Notes: a model not told the origin generated them from the letters alone. Shown: positions 10,880 to 20,129, counted from the first letter of the stretch. The stretch: DNA of 64,000 bases from Methyloversatilis sp. (GCF_030696805.1 NZ_JAUYRO010000053.1:62001-126000), one strand, 5' to 3'. Made by a program: numbers and translations.

Positions 10880-12757
10880 TCAGGCGACCGCGGCGGTGGC
10901 TGCTTCGGCCGGCTCGTCGACGTCCTCGCCGAGGAACCCGCCGCTCTGATGCGCCCACAGTCGTGCGTAAAGCCCGCCGCGGGCCAGCAGCGCCGCGTGG
11001 TCGCCCTCTTCGACGATGCGGCCGCGATCGAGCACGATCAGCCGGTCCATCGCGGCGATGGTCGATAACCGATGCGCGATGGCGACCACGGTCTTGCCGG
11101 TCATCAGCCGGTACAGGCTGGCCTGTATGGCCGACTCGACCTCCGAATCAAGCGCGCTGGTCGCCTCATCGAGCAACAGGATGGGCGCGTCCTTCAGCAT
11201 GACGCGGGCGATCGCCACCCGCTGGCGCTGTCCGCCTGACAACTTCACGCCGCGCTCGCCGACGTGGGCGTCATAGCCGCGCCGGCCCTTCGGATCCACC
11301 AGTTCGGCGATGAATTCGTCGGCTTCTGCGCGCTCGGCAGCGGCGATCATGTCGGCATCGTCGGCGTCGGGCCGGCCGTACATGATGTTGTCGCGCACCG
11401 AGCGGTGCAGCAGCGAGGTGTCCTGCGTGACCATGCCGATCTGCGCACGCAGGCTGTCCTGGGTGCCGAGCGACACGTCCTGACCGTCGATCAGGATGCG
11501 ACCGCCCTCGACGTCGTGAAAGCGCAGCAGCAGGTTGATCAGCGTCGACTTGCCGGCGCCCGAGCGACCTACCAGGCCGATCTTTTCGCCCGGCCGGATG
11601 TGCAGCGACAGGTCGTCGATCACGCGCTCGCCGGTGCCGTGACCGTTGCCGTAGTCGAAATCGACGTGCTCGAAGCGGATGTCGCCGCGCGTCACCCGCA
11701 GCGGCTGCGCGTCGGGCCGGTCATTGACCACGCGCGGTCGCGACAGCGTATTGATGCCGTCGCGCACGGTACCGATCTGCTCGAACAGCGACGCCAGTTC
11801 CCACATCACCCAATGCGAAATGCCGTTCAGGCGCAGGGCCATTGCCGTGGCCGCCGCCACCGCGCCGACGCCGATCTCGCCCTGCATCCACAGCCACAGG
11901 GTGGTACCGGCGGTGCTGGCGATCAGCCCCATGCTCAGAATGTGATTGACGATTTCGAAACCGGTGACAAGCCGGCTCTGCGCGTACACCGGCACCATGA
12001 ATTCACGCATCGCGTCGCGCGCGAACAATGCCTCGCGCGCCGAGTGCGAAAACAGCTTCACGGTCGCGATATTGGTATAGGCGTCGGTGATGCGCCCGGT
12101 CATCAGCGAGCGCGCGTCCGCCTGCGACTGTGCAACCTTGCCCAGGCGCGGCACGAAATAGACCATGGCCGCCACGTACAGCGACAGCCAGCCGGCGAAG
12201 GGCAGCAGCAGCCACAGGTCGAAACTGCCGACCAACGCCACCATGGTGACGAAGTAGATGATGACGAACACCAGGATGTCGGCCACGATCATCCAGGTGT
12301 CGCGCACGGCCAGCGCGGTCTGCATCACCTTGGCTGCGATGCGGCCGGCGAATTCATCCTGGTAGAAGCTCATGCTCTGGTCGAGCATGTGGCGGTGGAA
12401 GTTCCAGCGCAGACGCATCGGGAAGTTGCCGGCCAGCGACTGGTGCTTGATCAGCGTCTGCAACGCGATCAGCAGCGGGCTGGCCAGCAGGATGCCGCCC
12501 AGCATCAGCAGGTGGGTGCGCTCCTGCGTCCACAACTGTGCCGGCTCGACCTTGCCCAGCCAGTCGACGATGTTGCCCAGCATGGCGAACAGCATGGCTT
12601 CAAACACGCCGATCAGCGCGGTACATGCGGTCATCAGCAGGATGAGGCCACGCATGCCTTCGGTGCCGCTCCACAGGAAGGCGAACAGGCCTTTGGGTGG
12701 CGAAGGGGGCGTGCCGTCCGGATACGGATCGACCCGTCGTTCGAAATAGCTCAGCAA
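10880..12757 (-). CDS. ABC exporter, fused permease and ATPase
   Basis: This 625-residue half-transporter has six predicted membrane helices in residues 30-340 and an ATPase domain after about residue 370. The ATPase has Walker A GRSGAGKSTL, signature LSGGQRQRVAIARVM and Walker B ILLLDEATSALDSE, then the H-loop AHRLSTIA. It belongs to the MsbA / multidrug (ABCB-like) group and would dimerise in the inner membrane. Substrate cannot be told from sequence; the neighbouring genes give no hint. The final residues carry a short acidic-alanine tail. Confidence 0.88.
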   Translation of the reverse strand: MLSYFERRVDPYPDGTPPSPPKGLFAFLWSGTEGMRGLILLMTACTALIGVFEAMLFAMLGNIVDWLGKVEPAQLWTQERTHLLMLGGILLASPLLIALQTLIKHQSLAGNFPMRLRWNFHRHMLDQSMSFYQDEFAGRIAAKVMQTALAVRDTWMIVADILVFVIIYFVTMVALVGSFDLWLLLPFAGWLSLYVAAMVYFVPRLGKVAQSQADARSLMTGRITDAYTNIATVKLFSHSAREALFARDAMREFMVPVYAQSRLVTGFEIVNHILSMGLIASTAGTTLWLWMQGEIGVGAVAAATAMALRLNGISHWVMWELASLFEQIGTVRDGINTLSRPRVVNDRPDAQPLRVTRGDIRFEHVDFDYGNGHGTGERVIDDLSLHIRPGEKIGLVGRSGAGKSTLINLLLRFHDVEGGRILIDGQDVSLGTQDSLRAQIGMVTQDTSLLHRSVRDNIMYGRPDADDADMIAAAERAEADEFIAELVDPKGRRGYDAHVGERGVKLSGGQRQRVAIARVMLKDAPILLLDEATSALDSEVESAIQASLYRLMTGKTVVAIAHRLSTIAAMDRLIVLDRGRIVEEGDHAALLARGGLYARLWAHQSGGFLGEDVDEPAEAATAAVA

Positions 12758-12884
12758 GACATTCTCCGAGAGGGGCTGCAGGGGTGCGTCGCGCTGGCCC
12801 GGTCAACGGATTTTACCCGGCCGGTCATGACAGCCCGCGCTTGGGCAACGGATCGACGGGTTGGTTGCGCCGTGCGCAGCGCCG

Positions 12885-13382
12885 CTACAGCAGCACCACG
12901 CGGTCTGGCAACTCGTTGTGCGGGTGGCCGTCGGGCGGGAAGTGACGGGCCAGCGCCTGCGTGACCGCTTCGACGCATTCCAGTGCGCCGTCGCGGAACT
13001 CGCCGCGCGCAAAGCGCGTTTCGAGCTGCCCGCACAGCGCCGCCCATTCGGCGTCGCCTACGCGGGCGCGAATGCCGCGATCTGCGACGATTTCGATGTC
13101 GTGATCGGCCATCTGAAGATAGATCAGCACACCGTTGTTCTGAGCGGTGTCCCAGATGCGCAGCAACGAAAACACCTCGATCGCGCGCTCGCGTGCGGTC
13201 TGGCCGCGCCACACCGCAAGCGGTTGCTGCGCGCCCTCGACCACGAAACGCAGTTCGCCCGCATGGCGCGTTTCACTGGCTGCGATCGCCTGTTCGATGT
13301 CGCGCAGCGTGGCAGCCGGAAACGCTCGGTGCATCTGCCAGGGCAGATGGAAGGCATGTTTGAGCATGCGCAGCACGGTCAT
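12885..13382 (-). CDS. TPM domain protein
   Basis: A 165-residue protein with the TPM fold (YgcG/TLP18.3/Psb32 domain): the strand-helix pattern ETRHAGELRFVVEGA, then NNGVLIYLQMADHDIEIVAD is characteristic. Unlike its neighbour it has no clear signal peptide or Gly-rich tail. It is the third gene of a lemA / TPM / TPM cluster in the same direction, an arrangement common in bacteria and tentatively linked to envelope functions. Confidence 0.8.
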   Translation of the reverse strand: MTVLRMLKHAFHLPWQMHRAFPAATLRDIEQAIAASETRHAGELRFVVEGAQQPLAVWRGQTARERAIEVFSLLRIWDTAQNNGVLIYLQMADHDIEIVADRGIRARVGDAEWAALCGQLETRFARGEFRDGALECVEAVTQALARHFPPDGHPHNELPDRVVLL

Positions 13383-13431
13383 GGCCTCACTCCGATCACC
13401 TGCTCGTTCGTCCGCTCATTCATGGGATCGC

Positions 13432-14265
13432 TCACCATCGACCCGACGCGCCACCGCCGCCAAAGCCGCCGCCCCCGCCACCGAAGCCGCCGCCCCCTCC
13501 GAAGCCGCCACCGCGCCCGCCGCCCATGCCGCCGATACCGCGCCCGCCGCCGCCAAACAGCGTGACCAGCAGCGCGATGATGGCGGCGGCAATGGCGATG
13601 CCCAGCGCACCCACCATCAGCCAGGCGACGAAGCCCACCGCGCCGCCGGTCACCAGCGCGCCGGGCAGTCGGCCCAGCACGGAGCGCAGGATGCCGCCCA
13701 TCGCCAGTGCAATGACGAACAGCACCGGAACGTAGCCTTCGATGTCGCCGGCCGATTGACCAGATTTCGGGGATACCGCAGGCAATGGCTCGCCGTCGAT
13801 CACCGACACCATGCGTTCGACGCCGGCACGCACGCCGCCGTCGAAGTCGCCTTCGCGAAAGCGCGGCGTGATGATTTCGGCAATGATGCGCTTGGCCGTG
13901 ATGTCGGTCAGCGCGCCTTCCAGCCCGTAACCGACCTCGATGCGCAGCGCGCGGTCGTCCTTGGCCACCAGCAGCAGCGCGCCATCATCCACGCCCTGGC
14001 GACCGAGCTTCCAGCTTTCGGCGACGCGCAGTGCGTACTGCTCGACGGTTTCGGGCGCGGTCGTCGGCACGATGAGCACCGCGATCTGGCTGCCCTTGCG
14101 CGTCTCGAAGGCCGCCAGCGACTGTTCGAGCGCGGCCGTGGTGGCCGGGCTCAGCGTGCCGGTCTGGTCGGTGACGCGCGCGCTCAGCGGCGGCACCGCC
14201 AGCTGCGCGAAGGCCAGCGTGGCGAGCAGCAACAGTGCGCCGCACGCGGCGCGCAGGCCCGGCAT
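13432..14265 (-). CDS. YgcG-like TPM domain protein with Gly-rich tail
   Basis: From ATG 14265 the product has 277 residues. A signal peptide (ACGALLLLATLAFAQ) precedes a TPM domain with the family opening ARVTDQTGTLSP and the phrase GYGLEGALTD. Two membrane segments follow (about residues 165-225), and the tail is almost pure Gly/Phe with repeats such as GGGFGGGGGFGGGG. This layout matches YgcG-type proteins encoded after lemA. The mature domain should face the periplasm. The frame is open upstream inside lemA; a GTG at 14274 is another possible start. Confidence 0.85.
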   Translation of the reverse strand: MPGLRAACGALLLLATLAFAQLAVPPLSARVTDQTGTLSPATTAALEQSLAAFETRKGSQIAVLIVPTTAPETVEQYALRVAESWKLGRQGVDDGALLLVAKDDRALRIEVGYGLEGALTDITAKRIIAEIITPRFREGDFDGGVRAGVERMVSVIDGEPLPAVSPKSGQSAGDIEGYVPVLFVIALAMGGILRSVLGRLPGALVTGGAVGFVAWLMVGALGIAIAAAIIALLVTLFGGGGRGIGGMGGGRGGGFGGGGGFGGGGGGFGGGGASGRW

Positions 14266-14281
14266 CGGATTCACTTTCGGC

Positions 14282-14905
14282 TCACTGCGTGGCGCCGGCC
14301 GGTTTCGCCGGCTGGCTGCCGAAATCCACCGTCGGCGGGCGGGCAATCTCGGCCTCGTTCTCGACCGTGAAGTTCGGCTTGACGTCATGCCCGAACACCA
14401 TCGCCGTCAGGTTGCTCGGGAAGGAGCGTACCGTCACGTTGTAGTCCTGCACCGATTTGATGTAGCGGTTGCGCGCCACGGTGATGCGGTTTTCCGTGCC
14501 TTCGAGCTGCGCCTGCAGGTCGCGGAAGTTGGCATCCGACTTGAGCTGGGGATAGTTTTCGGCGACCACCAGCAGGCGCGACAGCGCGCTGCCCATTTCG
14601 CCCTGTGCGGCCTGGAACTTCGCGAATGCCTGCGGATCGTTGATCAGCTCCGGCGTGGCCTGGATGGCCCCCACCCTGGCGCGCGCTTCGGTCACGCGGA
14701 TCAGGATGTCTTTCTCCTGTTCGGCGAAACCCTTGACCGTATTGACCAGATTCGGAATGAGATCGGCACGGCGCTGATACTGGTTCAGCACCTCCGACCA
14801 CGCCGCCTTCACCTGCTCGTCGCCCGACTGCAGCGTGTTGTAACCGCAGCCCGACAGCAGCGTGACGGTGAGAAGAGCCAACAGTGACATCCACAACTTG
14901 CGCAT
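14282..14905 (-). CDS. lemA: LemA family lipoprotein
   Basis: ATG 14905 follows a GGAGG six bases upstream and gives 207 residues. The N-terminus is a lipoprotein signal (LLALLTVTLLSGC). The body is helical with LemA-family phrases QVKAAWSEVLNQYQRRADLI and PNLVNTVKGFAEQEK. LemA proteins are envelope proteins of uncertain function, usually next to TPM proteins as here. Upstream is a long repeat-filled gap, so the promoter must lie in or near that block. Confidence 0.9.
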   Translation of the reverse strand: MRKLWMSLLALLTVTLLSGCGYNTLQSGDEQVKAAWSEVLNQYQRRADLIPNLVNTVKGFAEQEKDILIRVTEARARVGAIQATPELINDPQAFAKFQAAQGEMGSALSRLLVVAENYPQLKSDANFRDLQAQLEGTENRITVARNRYIKSVQDYNVTVRSFPSNLTAMVFGHDVKPNFTVENEAEIARPPTVDFGSQPAKPAGATQ

Positions 14906-15005
14906 AGCCTGCCTCCGGAACCGTTTGAACATGACGGTAGTTGGGGGCGAGTGCCCCGGATGCAAGCAGGATACAGGCTGGATGTGACGGCGCCTCGGTT
15001 GTGAG

Positions 15006-15430
15006 GGTGATCGCGGACAGGGGCCGGTCCGACAAACAACCGCAAACGGCAGGAACGGACCCTGTCCGCGATACGGACGCTGATCACGCGATGCCGCATT
15101 TTCGGAGACCGGAATCGCCTGCAGGGGCGGCGCGGGGGTTTCGGCGAGCATTGCTCGCCGCCCGCAGAGCCGGCCGGCCATGCAGGGCCGGCCGTGGAGG
15201 GCTCCTACGAAAAACAGCGATGTTTGCCCTTCGTAGGAGCGGACCCCGTCCGCGATTGGCACGTCGATCACGCGATGCTGCATTTCGGAGACCGGAATCG
15301 CCAGTGGGGGCGGAGCGGGGGGGGGGGCGGCGAGCACAGCTCGCCGACCGTGGAACGGCTCCTGCGGATACCGCGACGATGTTGCTCTTCGGAGCGGACC
15401 CCGCCCGCGATACGTGCGTCGATCACGCAA
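15006..15430. repeat. Imperfect tandem repeat block with embedded palindromes and an 11-G tract
   Basis: This fills most of the gap between fabI and lemA. The box CGGACCC(C/T)G(T/C)CCGCGAT occurs at 15056, 15240 and 15396, each followed by GATCACGC and, in the first two copies, CGGAGACCGGAATCGCC. That gives repeat steps of 184 and 156 bases. GTAGGAGC boxes relate it to the palindrome at 30741. A run of eleven G spans 15317-15327. Short frames through the block look like chance. No gene is supported here. Confidence 0.85.
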
Positions 15431-15467
15431 GGGCAGAGGTTCAGCGAACTGGCGCGGGGGCGCCGAC

Positions 15468-16253
15468 TCAGTCGACCGCGCTCAGCGCCGTCTGGCTGAA
15501 ACCGCCGTCTACATAGGTGATTTCGCCGGTCACGCCGCTGGCGAGATCCGACAGCAGGAAGGCGGCGACATTGCCCACTTCCTGGATGGTCACGTTGCGG
15601 CGCAGAGGTGCATTTTTTTCGTTGTAGGCCAGCAGCTTGCCGAAGTTGCCGATGCCCGAGGCGGCCAGCGTCTTGATCGGACCGGCCGACACGGCGTTGG
15701 CGCGGATGCCCTGCGGGCCGAGGCTGGCGGCAAGGTAGCGCACCGACGCTTCCAGGCTGGCCTTGGCCAGACCCATCACGTTGTAATTGGGCAGTGCGCG
15801 CACGGCGCCGAGGTAGGACAGAGTCAGCACGGAGCCATTGCGCCCCTGCATCATCGGGCGCGCCGCCTTGCACAGCGCCGGGAAGCTGTAGGCGCTGACT
15901 TCATGCGCAATGCGGAAGGCTTCGCGCGACAGGCCGTCGAGAAAGTCGCCGTCGAGCGCCTCGCCGGGGGCGAAGGCGATCGAGTGCACCAGGCCGTCCA
16001 GCCCGTCCCACTTCGAGCCCAATTGTTCGAACAGTGCAGCGATCTGCGCGTCGTCCGCCACATCGCACGCGAACACCATCGACGAGCCGAAATCCCCTGC
16101 CATCTTGGTGACGCGATCGGTGAAGCGCTCGTTCTGGAAGGTAAACGCCAGCTCCGCGCCTTCCCGGTGACAGGCCTGGGCGATGCCATAGGCGATCGAG
16201 CGATTGGACAACAGTCCGGTGATCAGTATTTTCTTGCCGGCGAGAAAGCCCAT
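15468..16253 (-). CDS. fabI: Enoyl-[acyl-carrier-protein] reductase (NADH), FabI
   Basis: From ATG 16253 the protein has 261 residues, the usual FabI length. It performs the last reduction of each fatty-acid elongation cycle. It starts with [20 protein letters not shown], where the [10 protein letters not shown] nucleotide-binding segment is diagnostic. The catalytic Tyr-x6-Lys is in YNVMGLAK. The C-terminal part [11 protein letters not shown] is the standard short-chain-dehydrogenase ending. The frame remains open far upstream but only the part from 16253 is homologous. It is transcribed away from the RNase H-like gene. Confidence 0.95.
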   Translation of the reverse strand: MGFLAGKKILITGLLSNRSIAYGIAQACHREGAELAFTFQNERFTDRVTKMAGDFGSSMVFACDVADDAQIAALFEQLGSKWDGLDGLVHSIAFAPGEALDGDFLDGLSREAFRIAHEVSAYSFPALCKAARPMMQGRNGSVLTLSYLGAVRALPNYNVMGLAKASLEASVRYLAASLGPQGIRANAVSAGPIKTLAASGIGNFGKLLAYNEKNAPLRRNVTIQEVGNVAAFLLSDLASGVTGEITYVDGGFSQTALSAVD

Positions 16254-16308
16254 GTACGTCTCCAGAGGTCCGGCATCGCGCCGGTTGGGGGAGGGCGGAT
16301 TATAGGGG

Positions 16309-16866
16309 ATGGCGCGCGCTTCGCTTCGCCCGTACGCGCGCGCCGCGTGGCACCATCTGCCGGTGCCGACGTCTGTCCCTCTCTTGCCCGAAATCTTGCC
16401 TGAACGTGCGCCCGAACCTCTGCCCTCGTCGATGTGGCAGATCTGGTTCGATGGCTGCGCACTGCCCAATCCGGGCCGCATCGGACTGGGTGCGCTACTG
16501 CTATCGCCCCAGGGCGCGCGCATCGAGCTTTCGAGCCAGGCAGGGCGCACCGGCTGCAGCAACGAAGCCGAGCTGATCGCACTTTGCAGCGCGCTCGAAC
16601 ACGCCGGCAGCCTCGGCGCCCGCCATATATGTATACGCGGCGACAGCGACTTTGTCGTCCGCCACCTGCGCGGCGAACAGCGCACTGCCATCGCACCGCT
16701 GCTCGAACTGGTCGTGCGCACCGAAGCGCTGCTCACCGGCTTCGAATCGGTCAGCCTGGAATGGGTGCCGCGCCATCGCAATCGCGACGCCGACCGCCTG
16801 TCGCGCGCCGCGCTCGGCCTGCCGGACAAGCCGGCGCCGGTGCCGGGTCGCCGCCGCAGGCGCTGA
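16309..16866 (+). CDS. RNase H-like protein (RNase HI fold)
   Basis: The protein has an RNase HI-type core: [11 protein letters not shown] (first Asp), [12 protein letters not shown] (Glu), [13 protein letters not shown] (Asp) and [15 protein letters not shown] (last His/Asp region). All four acidic positions seem present, so it may cleave RNA in RNA-DNA hybrids. It is diverged from the canonical rnhA at 42230 and has a basic Arg-rich tail. The start is uncertain: ATG 16309 gives 185 residues, but the domain begins at ATG 16432, and neither has a convincing ribosome-binding site. Confidence 0.75.
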   Translation: MARASLRPYARAAWHHLPVPTSVPLLPEILPERAPEPLPSSMWQIWFDGCALPNPGRIGLGALLLSPQGARIELSSQAGRTGCSNEAELIALCSALEHAGSLGARHICIRGDSDFVVRHLRGEQRTAIAPLLELVVRTEALLTGFESVSLEWVPRHRNRDADRLSRAALGLPDKPAPVPGRRRRR

Positions 16867-17232
16867 CGCCTGGCAGTTTCCGCTCGGCGCCGCGCTTTTC
16901 CTGCTCGCACCCACTGCCGCGTGCCGGTCCACGCCCGCGTGATATGGGTAGGGCGGCTGGCTGGCGCCCTCACGGTTACGCAAGATGCGTTGACCTGTTC
17001 CCACGCCTTCCTGTCCATGATCAAGTCATGTTTGCCGCCTGCGATCTGCAATATCCGGACCGAGGCTGCGGTGCCCGGACCGGGCAGCGGCTCATGAGAC
17101 AAGATAGTCCGCGTAGTCTGAATGGCGGATGTCTGGGCGGGGCGGGCCTAGACGACATGCAACCTGGGTTGACTAGATTGGGGCTTCCTGGGCGGTGAAT
17201 CACCGCCCCCCACTTTTTCCAGGAGCGCCCCA
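16867..17232. other. Intergenic leader before the PEP-CTERM genes
   Basis: This 366-base stretch shows no supportable gene. Its only clear structure is a hairpin at 17190-17208 close to the next start codon. The remainder has lower third-position bias than neighbours and no repeat of the REP type. Confidence 0.6.
17190..17208 (+). promoter_or_regulatory. Hairpin in the leader of the PEP-CTERM gene
   Basis: GGGCGGTG pairs exactly with CACCGCCC around a three-base AAT loop, then CC and, six bases on, a CACTTTTTCC tract. It sits 24 bases before the start codon at 17233 and just upstream of the ribosome-binding site CCAGGAGC. It resembles a weak terminator or attenuator; function is inferred only. 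Confidence 0.45.
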
Positions 17233-17922
17233 ATGGTTCGCATGTCCCTCGTCGTACTCGCCGCTACCTTCATGCCGGCGATGGCTTCCGCAGCCGACGA
17301 CCTTCCGCCGCTTGATGGCGCGGCCACCTCCAGCACGTTCGAGGACGTGTCGGTATTCGGCGGATCCATCCCGCTCAGTTCCGGCGCCTACGCATGGACG
17401 GCCGTCGCCGGCGATGCGCGCGCCTTTCGTGACTCGGTCGTGATCGGCAATGCGGCGCTCATACACCTGAGTTCCGCGGCCTCCGCCTACACGATGCAGC
17501 ACGCCACCGGAATCGACTTCGTGGTCGACTCGGTCTATACGCTCGAGGCCGACATCGGATTCATGACGACCTATCGGGCCGCTGGCCGCAGCGCGCCCTA
17601 CGTGATCGAGATCGGTGTGCTGGACGATGGTGGCCAGTTCACCCGGCTCGCCGCCTACCAGGACACGGCTGTCTGGCAGGGTCACTTTGGTGACGGCGCC
17701 GCCGAACACGCCAGCGTGAGCTACACGGCGACCGGTCTGGAAGACGGCAGCATCGCGGTTCGCCTGTCGCGTCTTGCAGGGGGTACGGAAGGTCGCTGGA
17801 TGGGCTTCGACAACGTGACGCTGTCCGTGGTCGCAGCCCCCGTTCCGGAGCCCTCGGCTGCGCTGCTTCTGGTCTCGGGTCTTGCGCTGCTTGGCTTCGC
17901 CGCCCGCCGCAGCCGTGCCTGA
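17233..17922 (+). CDS. PEP-CTERM sorted exported protein
   Basis: A 229-residue protein with a signal peptide (MSLVVLAATFMPAMASA) and a C-terminal PEP-CTERM signal: VPEPSAALLLVSGLALLGFA followed by the basic RRSRA. Such tails are recognised by exosortase for transfer to the cell surface or matrix. The body looks beta-rich (SVYTLEADIGFMTTYRAAG...) and resembles carbohydrate-binding or jelly-roll modules, but I cannot name the family. The following gene also has the signal. No exosortase gene is in the window. Confidence 0.88.
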   Translation: MVRMSLVVLAATFMPAMASAADDLPPLDGAATSSTFEDVSVFGGSIPLSSGAYAWTAVAGDARAFRDSVVIGNAALIHLSSAASAYTMQHATGIDFVVDSVYTLEADIGFMTTYRAAGRSAPYVIEIGVLDDGGQFTRLAAYQDTAVWQGHFGDGAAEHASVSYTATGLEDGSIAVRLSRLAGGTEGRWMGFDNVTLSVVAAPVPEPSAALLLVSGLALLGFAARRSRA

Positions 17923-17998
17923 TCGTATCTCTGCCTACTTGCATTCTCCCGTCGCCGGCCGGAAGGCCGGCTGACGGCTCATCCCAGGAGCATCCACA

Positions 17999-18976
17999 AT
18001 GAAATCCGTCCTCGCGTTCGCGCGCGCCCTTCCGTTGCTCGCGCTCGTGCTGTCGGTGCCGGCGCACGCGCTCGACAATGCCACGCTCGACTCCTGGACC
18101 TCGCTGTTCAAGGGCGTCTACTACACCACCGGCTACGCCACCGGCGTCACCAGCCCGACCAGCAGCAGCCCGCGCAGCCACGCCATCAACGCGATGCGCA
18201 TCAATCTGAGCGATCCGGACATCCGCTTCTTCTCGACGCCGGGCAACGGCAGCGTCATTGGCGACACCAACGCGCAGACCACCAGCAGCTTCCTGGAAAC
18301 CTACGACCTGCAGGTGGCGATCAACGCCAATTTCTTCAGCCCCTGCTGCGCGGCCTCGCCCGATCCGAAGGATGTGCTCGGGCTGGCGATCAGCAATGGC
18401 AACGTGGTGTCGCCGTCCGACTACAACGCCATTCCGCCGGGCGGAAACCCGTACTCGCTCGGCATTACTGCGGGCAACGAGGCGCTGATCCAGTATTTTG
18501 CGCCGGGCGCCGACGTCAGTTCGCTCTACACGGCGGTGTCGGGCGGACCCATCCTGCTCAGCAACGGCCAGATCATGGTAGCCGAAGCGCCGCAGAACGC
18601 CTTCTTCGACACCAATCCGCGCACCGCGGTCGGTCTGTCGTCCGATGCGCGCTATCTCTATCTGCTCACCATTGACGGGCGCCAGCCCGGCTACAGCGAT
18701 GGTGCAACGCTGTACGAGACAGCAGAGTGGCTGATGCTGATCGGGGCATCGCACGGCCTCAACCTGGATGGTGGCGGCTCGACCACCATGGCCCGCGCCG
18801 ACGAGAACGGCGGCGCCGTTGTGCTGAACCGCCTGAGCGGCGGCGTGGAGCGCTACAACGCCAGCAACTTCGGCCTGTACGCGGCGCCGCTGCCCGCAGT
18901 GCCCGAGCCTTCGGCCTGGGCACTGATGATGTTCGGCCTGCTCGTGCTGCTGGCCGCCTCCCGCCGCCGGGTCTGA
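17999..18976 (+). CDS. PEP-CTERM phosphodiester glycosidase family protein
   Basis: This 325-residue exported protein has a signal peptide (residues 1-24), a phosphodiester glycosidase (NAGPA/DUF2233-like) domain and a PEP-CTERM tail VPEPSAWALMMFGLLVLLAA + RRR. Domain landmarks are VAINANFFSPC, GGPILLSNGQ, NPRTAVGLS, LLTIDGRQPGYSDGATL and the highly conserved LNLDGGGSTTMA. In mammals the family uncovers mannose-6-phosphate; in bacteria it occurs on exopolysaccharide or wall glycans. A role on a surface polysaccharide is inferred. It lies 76 bases after the other PEP-CTERM gene and likely shares its transcript. Confidence 0.9.
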   Translation: MKSVLAFARALPLLALVLSVPAHALDNATLDSWTSLFKGVYYTTGYATGVTSPTSSSPRSHAINAMRINLSDPDIRFFSTPGNGSVIGDTNAQTTSSFLETYDLQVAINANFFSPCCAASPDPKDVLGLAISNGNVVSPSDYNAIPPGGNPYSLGITAGNEALIQYFAPGADVSSLYTAVSGGPILLSNGQIMVAEAPQNAFFDTNPRTAVGLSSDARYLYLLTIDGRQPGYSDGATLYETAEWLMLIGASHGLNLDGGGSTTMARADENGGAVVLNRLSGGVERYNASNFGLYAAPLPAVPEPSAWALMMFGLLVLLAASRRRV

Positions 18977-19029
18977 GCGTTGTCCGCGCGGCTGCCTGCC
19001 CATGAATGAACGGTGGGCGGCGCGCGACG

Positions 19030-20040
19030 TCAGCCCACCACCCGTGCCGCGACCGCCGCATACGCCGGTATGCCGACCATCAGGTTGAGCGGGAAGGTCA
19101 CGCCCAGGCTGAGACCGAAGTACAGCGCAGGGTTGGCTTCCGGTATCGCGGTGCGCAGCACGGCCGGCACCACGATGTAGGACGCACTGGCCGACAGCAC
19201 CATGAGCAGGGTGGCGTCGCCTGCGCCCATGCCCAGCGCGGCAGCGAGCGCCAGGGCAATGGAGGCATGCACGACCGGAGCCACGGTGGCGTAGACCAGC
19301 AGCCAGCTGGAGGCTTTGCGCGCCACACCGAAATTGCGCGCCACCATCAGGCCCATGTCGAGCAGAAAGAAGGCCAGCATGCCCTTGAACAGGTCGCCGG
19401 CGAAGGGCTGCATCACCGCCTTGCCGGCTTCGCCGCTGAAGTAGCCGATAACCATCGCGCCGATCAGCAGCAACTGCGCGCCGTCGGTAAATGATTCGTG
19501 AAGAATGCGGCCGATCGGCGTGCCCGTTGCAACCGGGCCGGCAGTCATCGTGAGCGCGCCGCCGCCCGAAGCGACGACCGCGGGGGCGGTTGCCGCCTTT
19601 CGTGCTGCGTTTGCCAGCAGCACCGCCATGATGATGGCGGGCGATTCCATCAACACCATGGCTGCGGTCATGTGGCCGCCGAAGTCGGTGCCGGCGTTGT
19701 CCAGATACTGCGTGGCGGTGACGAAGGTGACCGCGCTGACCGAGCCGTACGAGGCCGCCACCGCCGCCGCGTCGAAGCGCGACCCCACCCGGCGCAGCAG
19801 CAGGTAGCCGATCCCCGGCACCAGAAAGGCCATGAAGACTGCAGCCGCGAGGCCGGCCGCCACGCCCGGATTCATGCCGGACTGCGCCAGGGCGTAGCCG
19901 CCCTTCAGGCCGAGTGCCATCAGCAGGTAAAGAGACAGGAATTTCTTGATCGGCTCCGGGATGTCGAGGTTGGAGCGCAGCGCGCCGGCCAGAATGCCGA
20001 ACACGAAGAACAGGATGGCGGGGTCGAGCAGTGTGTGCAT
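19030..20040 (-). CDS. SbtA-like sodium-dependent bicarbonate transporter
   Basis: A 336-residue polytopic membrane protein with about ten helices and the SbtA (DUF897) family features: MHTLLDPAILFFVFGILAGA at the start, the repeated half (LLLIGAMVIGYFSG, KGMLAFFLLDMGLMVARN) and the SASASYIVVPAVLR region. SbtA imports bicarbonate with sodium. Its presence suggests inorganic-carbon use by carboxylation or autotrophic metabolism, but no RuBisCO gene is in the window. No SbtB-type PII partner follows it. It is divergent from a LysR gene that probably controls it. Confidence 0.88.
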   Translation of the reverse strand: MHTLLDPAILFFVFGILAGALRSNLDIPEPIKKFLSLYLLMALGLKGGYALAQSGMNPGVAAGLAAAVFMAFLVPGIGYLLLRRVGSRFDAAAVAASYGSVSAVTFVTATQYLDNAGTDFGGHMTAAMVLMESPAIIMAVLLANAARKAATAPAVVASGGGALTMTAGPVATGTPIGRILHESFTDGAQLLLIGAMVIGYFSGEAGKAVMQPFAGDLFKGMLAFFLLDMGLMVARNFGVARKASSWLLVYATVAPVVHASIALALAAALGMGAGDATLLMVLSASASYIVVPAVLRTAIPEANPALYFGLSLGVTFPLNLMVGIPAYAAVAARVVG

Positions 20041-20075
20041 GGGGGCAATCTCCTTTCGACCCGGATGCTAGGGTG

Positions 20076-20113
20076 TGCAAGTCATCGAGTAAAATCGATT
20101 TTTGTGTCTTGCA
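20076..20113. promoter_or_regulatory. Candidate LysR operator between sbtA-like and lysR genes
   Basis: The 89-base divergent gap holds an inverted repeat ATCGA-N6-TCGAT (20084-20099), flanked by TGCAAG (20076) and CTTGCA (20108-20113), also inverted to each other. LysR regulators bind dyads of this form near divergent promoters. Assignment rests on position and symmetry only. Confidence 0.5.
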
Positions 20114-20129
20114 ACATAGATAAAACCCT

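Noticed and set aside
11264-12964. A 566-residue open frame on the plus strand opposite the ABC exporter
   Set aside because: It is antisense to a clear ABC exporter and has the His/Gln/Arg-rich composition expected from reading a GC-rich gene backwards; no ribosome-binding site or family.
15317-15327. Eleven-G tract as a phase-variation switch within a gene
   Set aside because: It lies in noncoding repeat sequence, not in a reading frame, so it cannot switch a protein directly.
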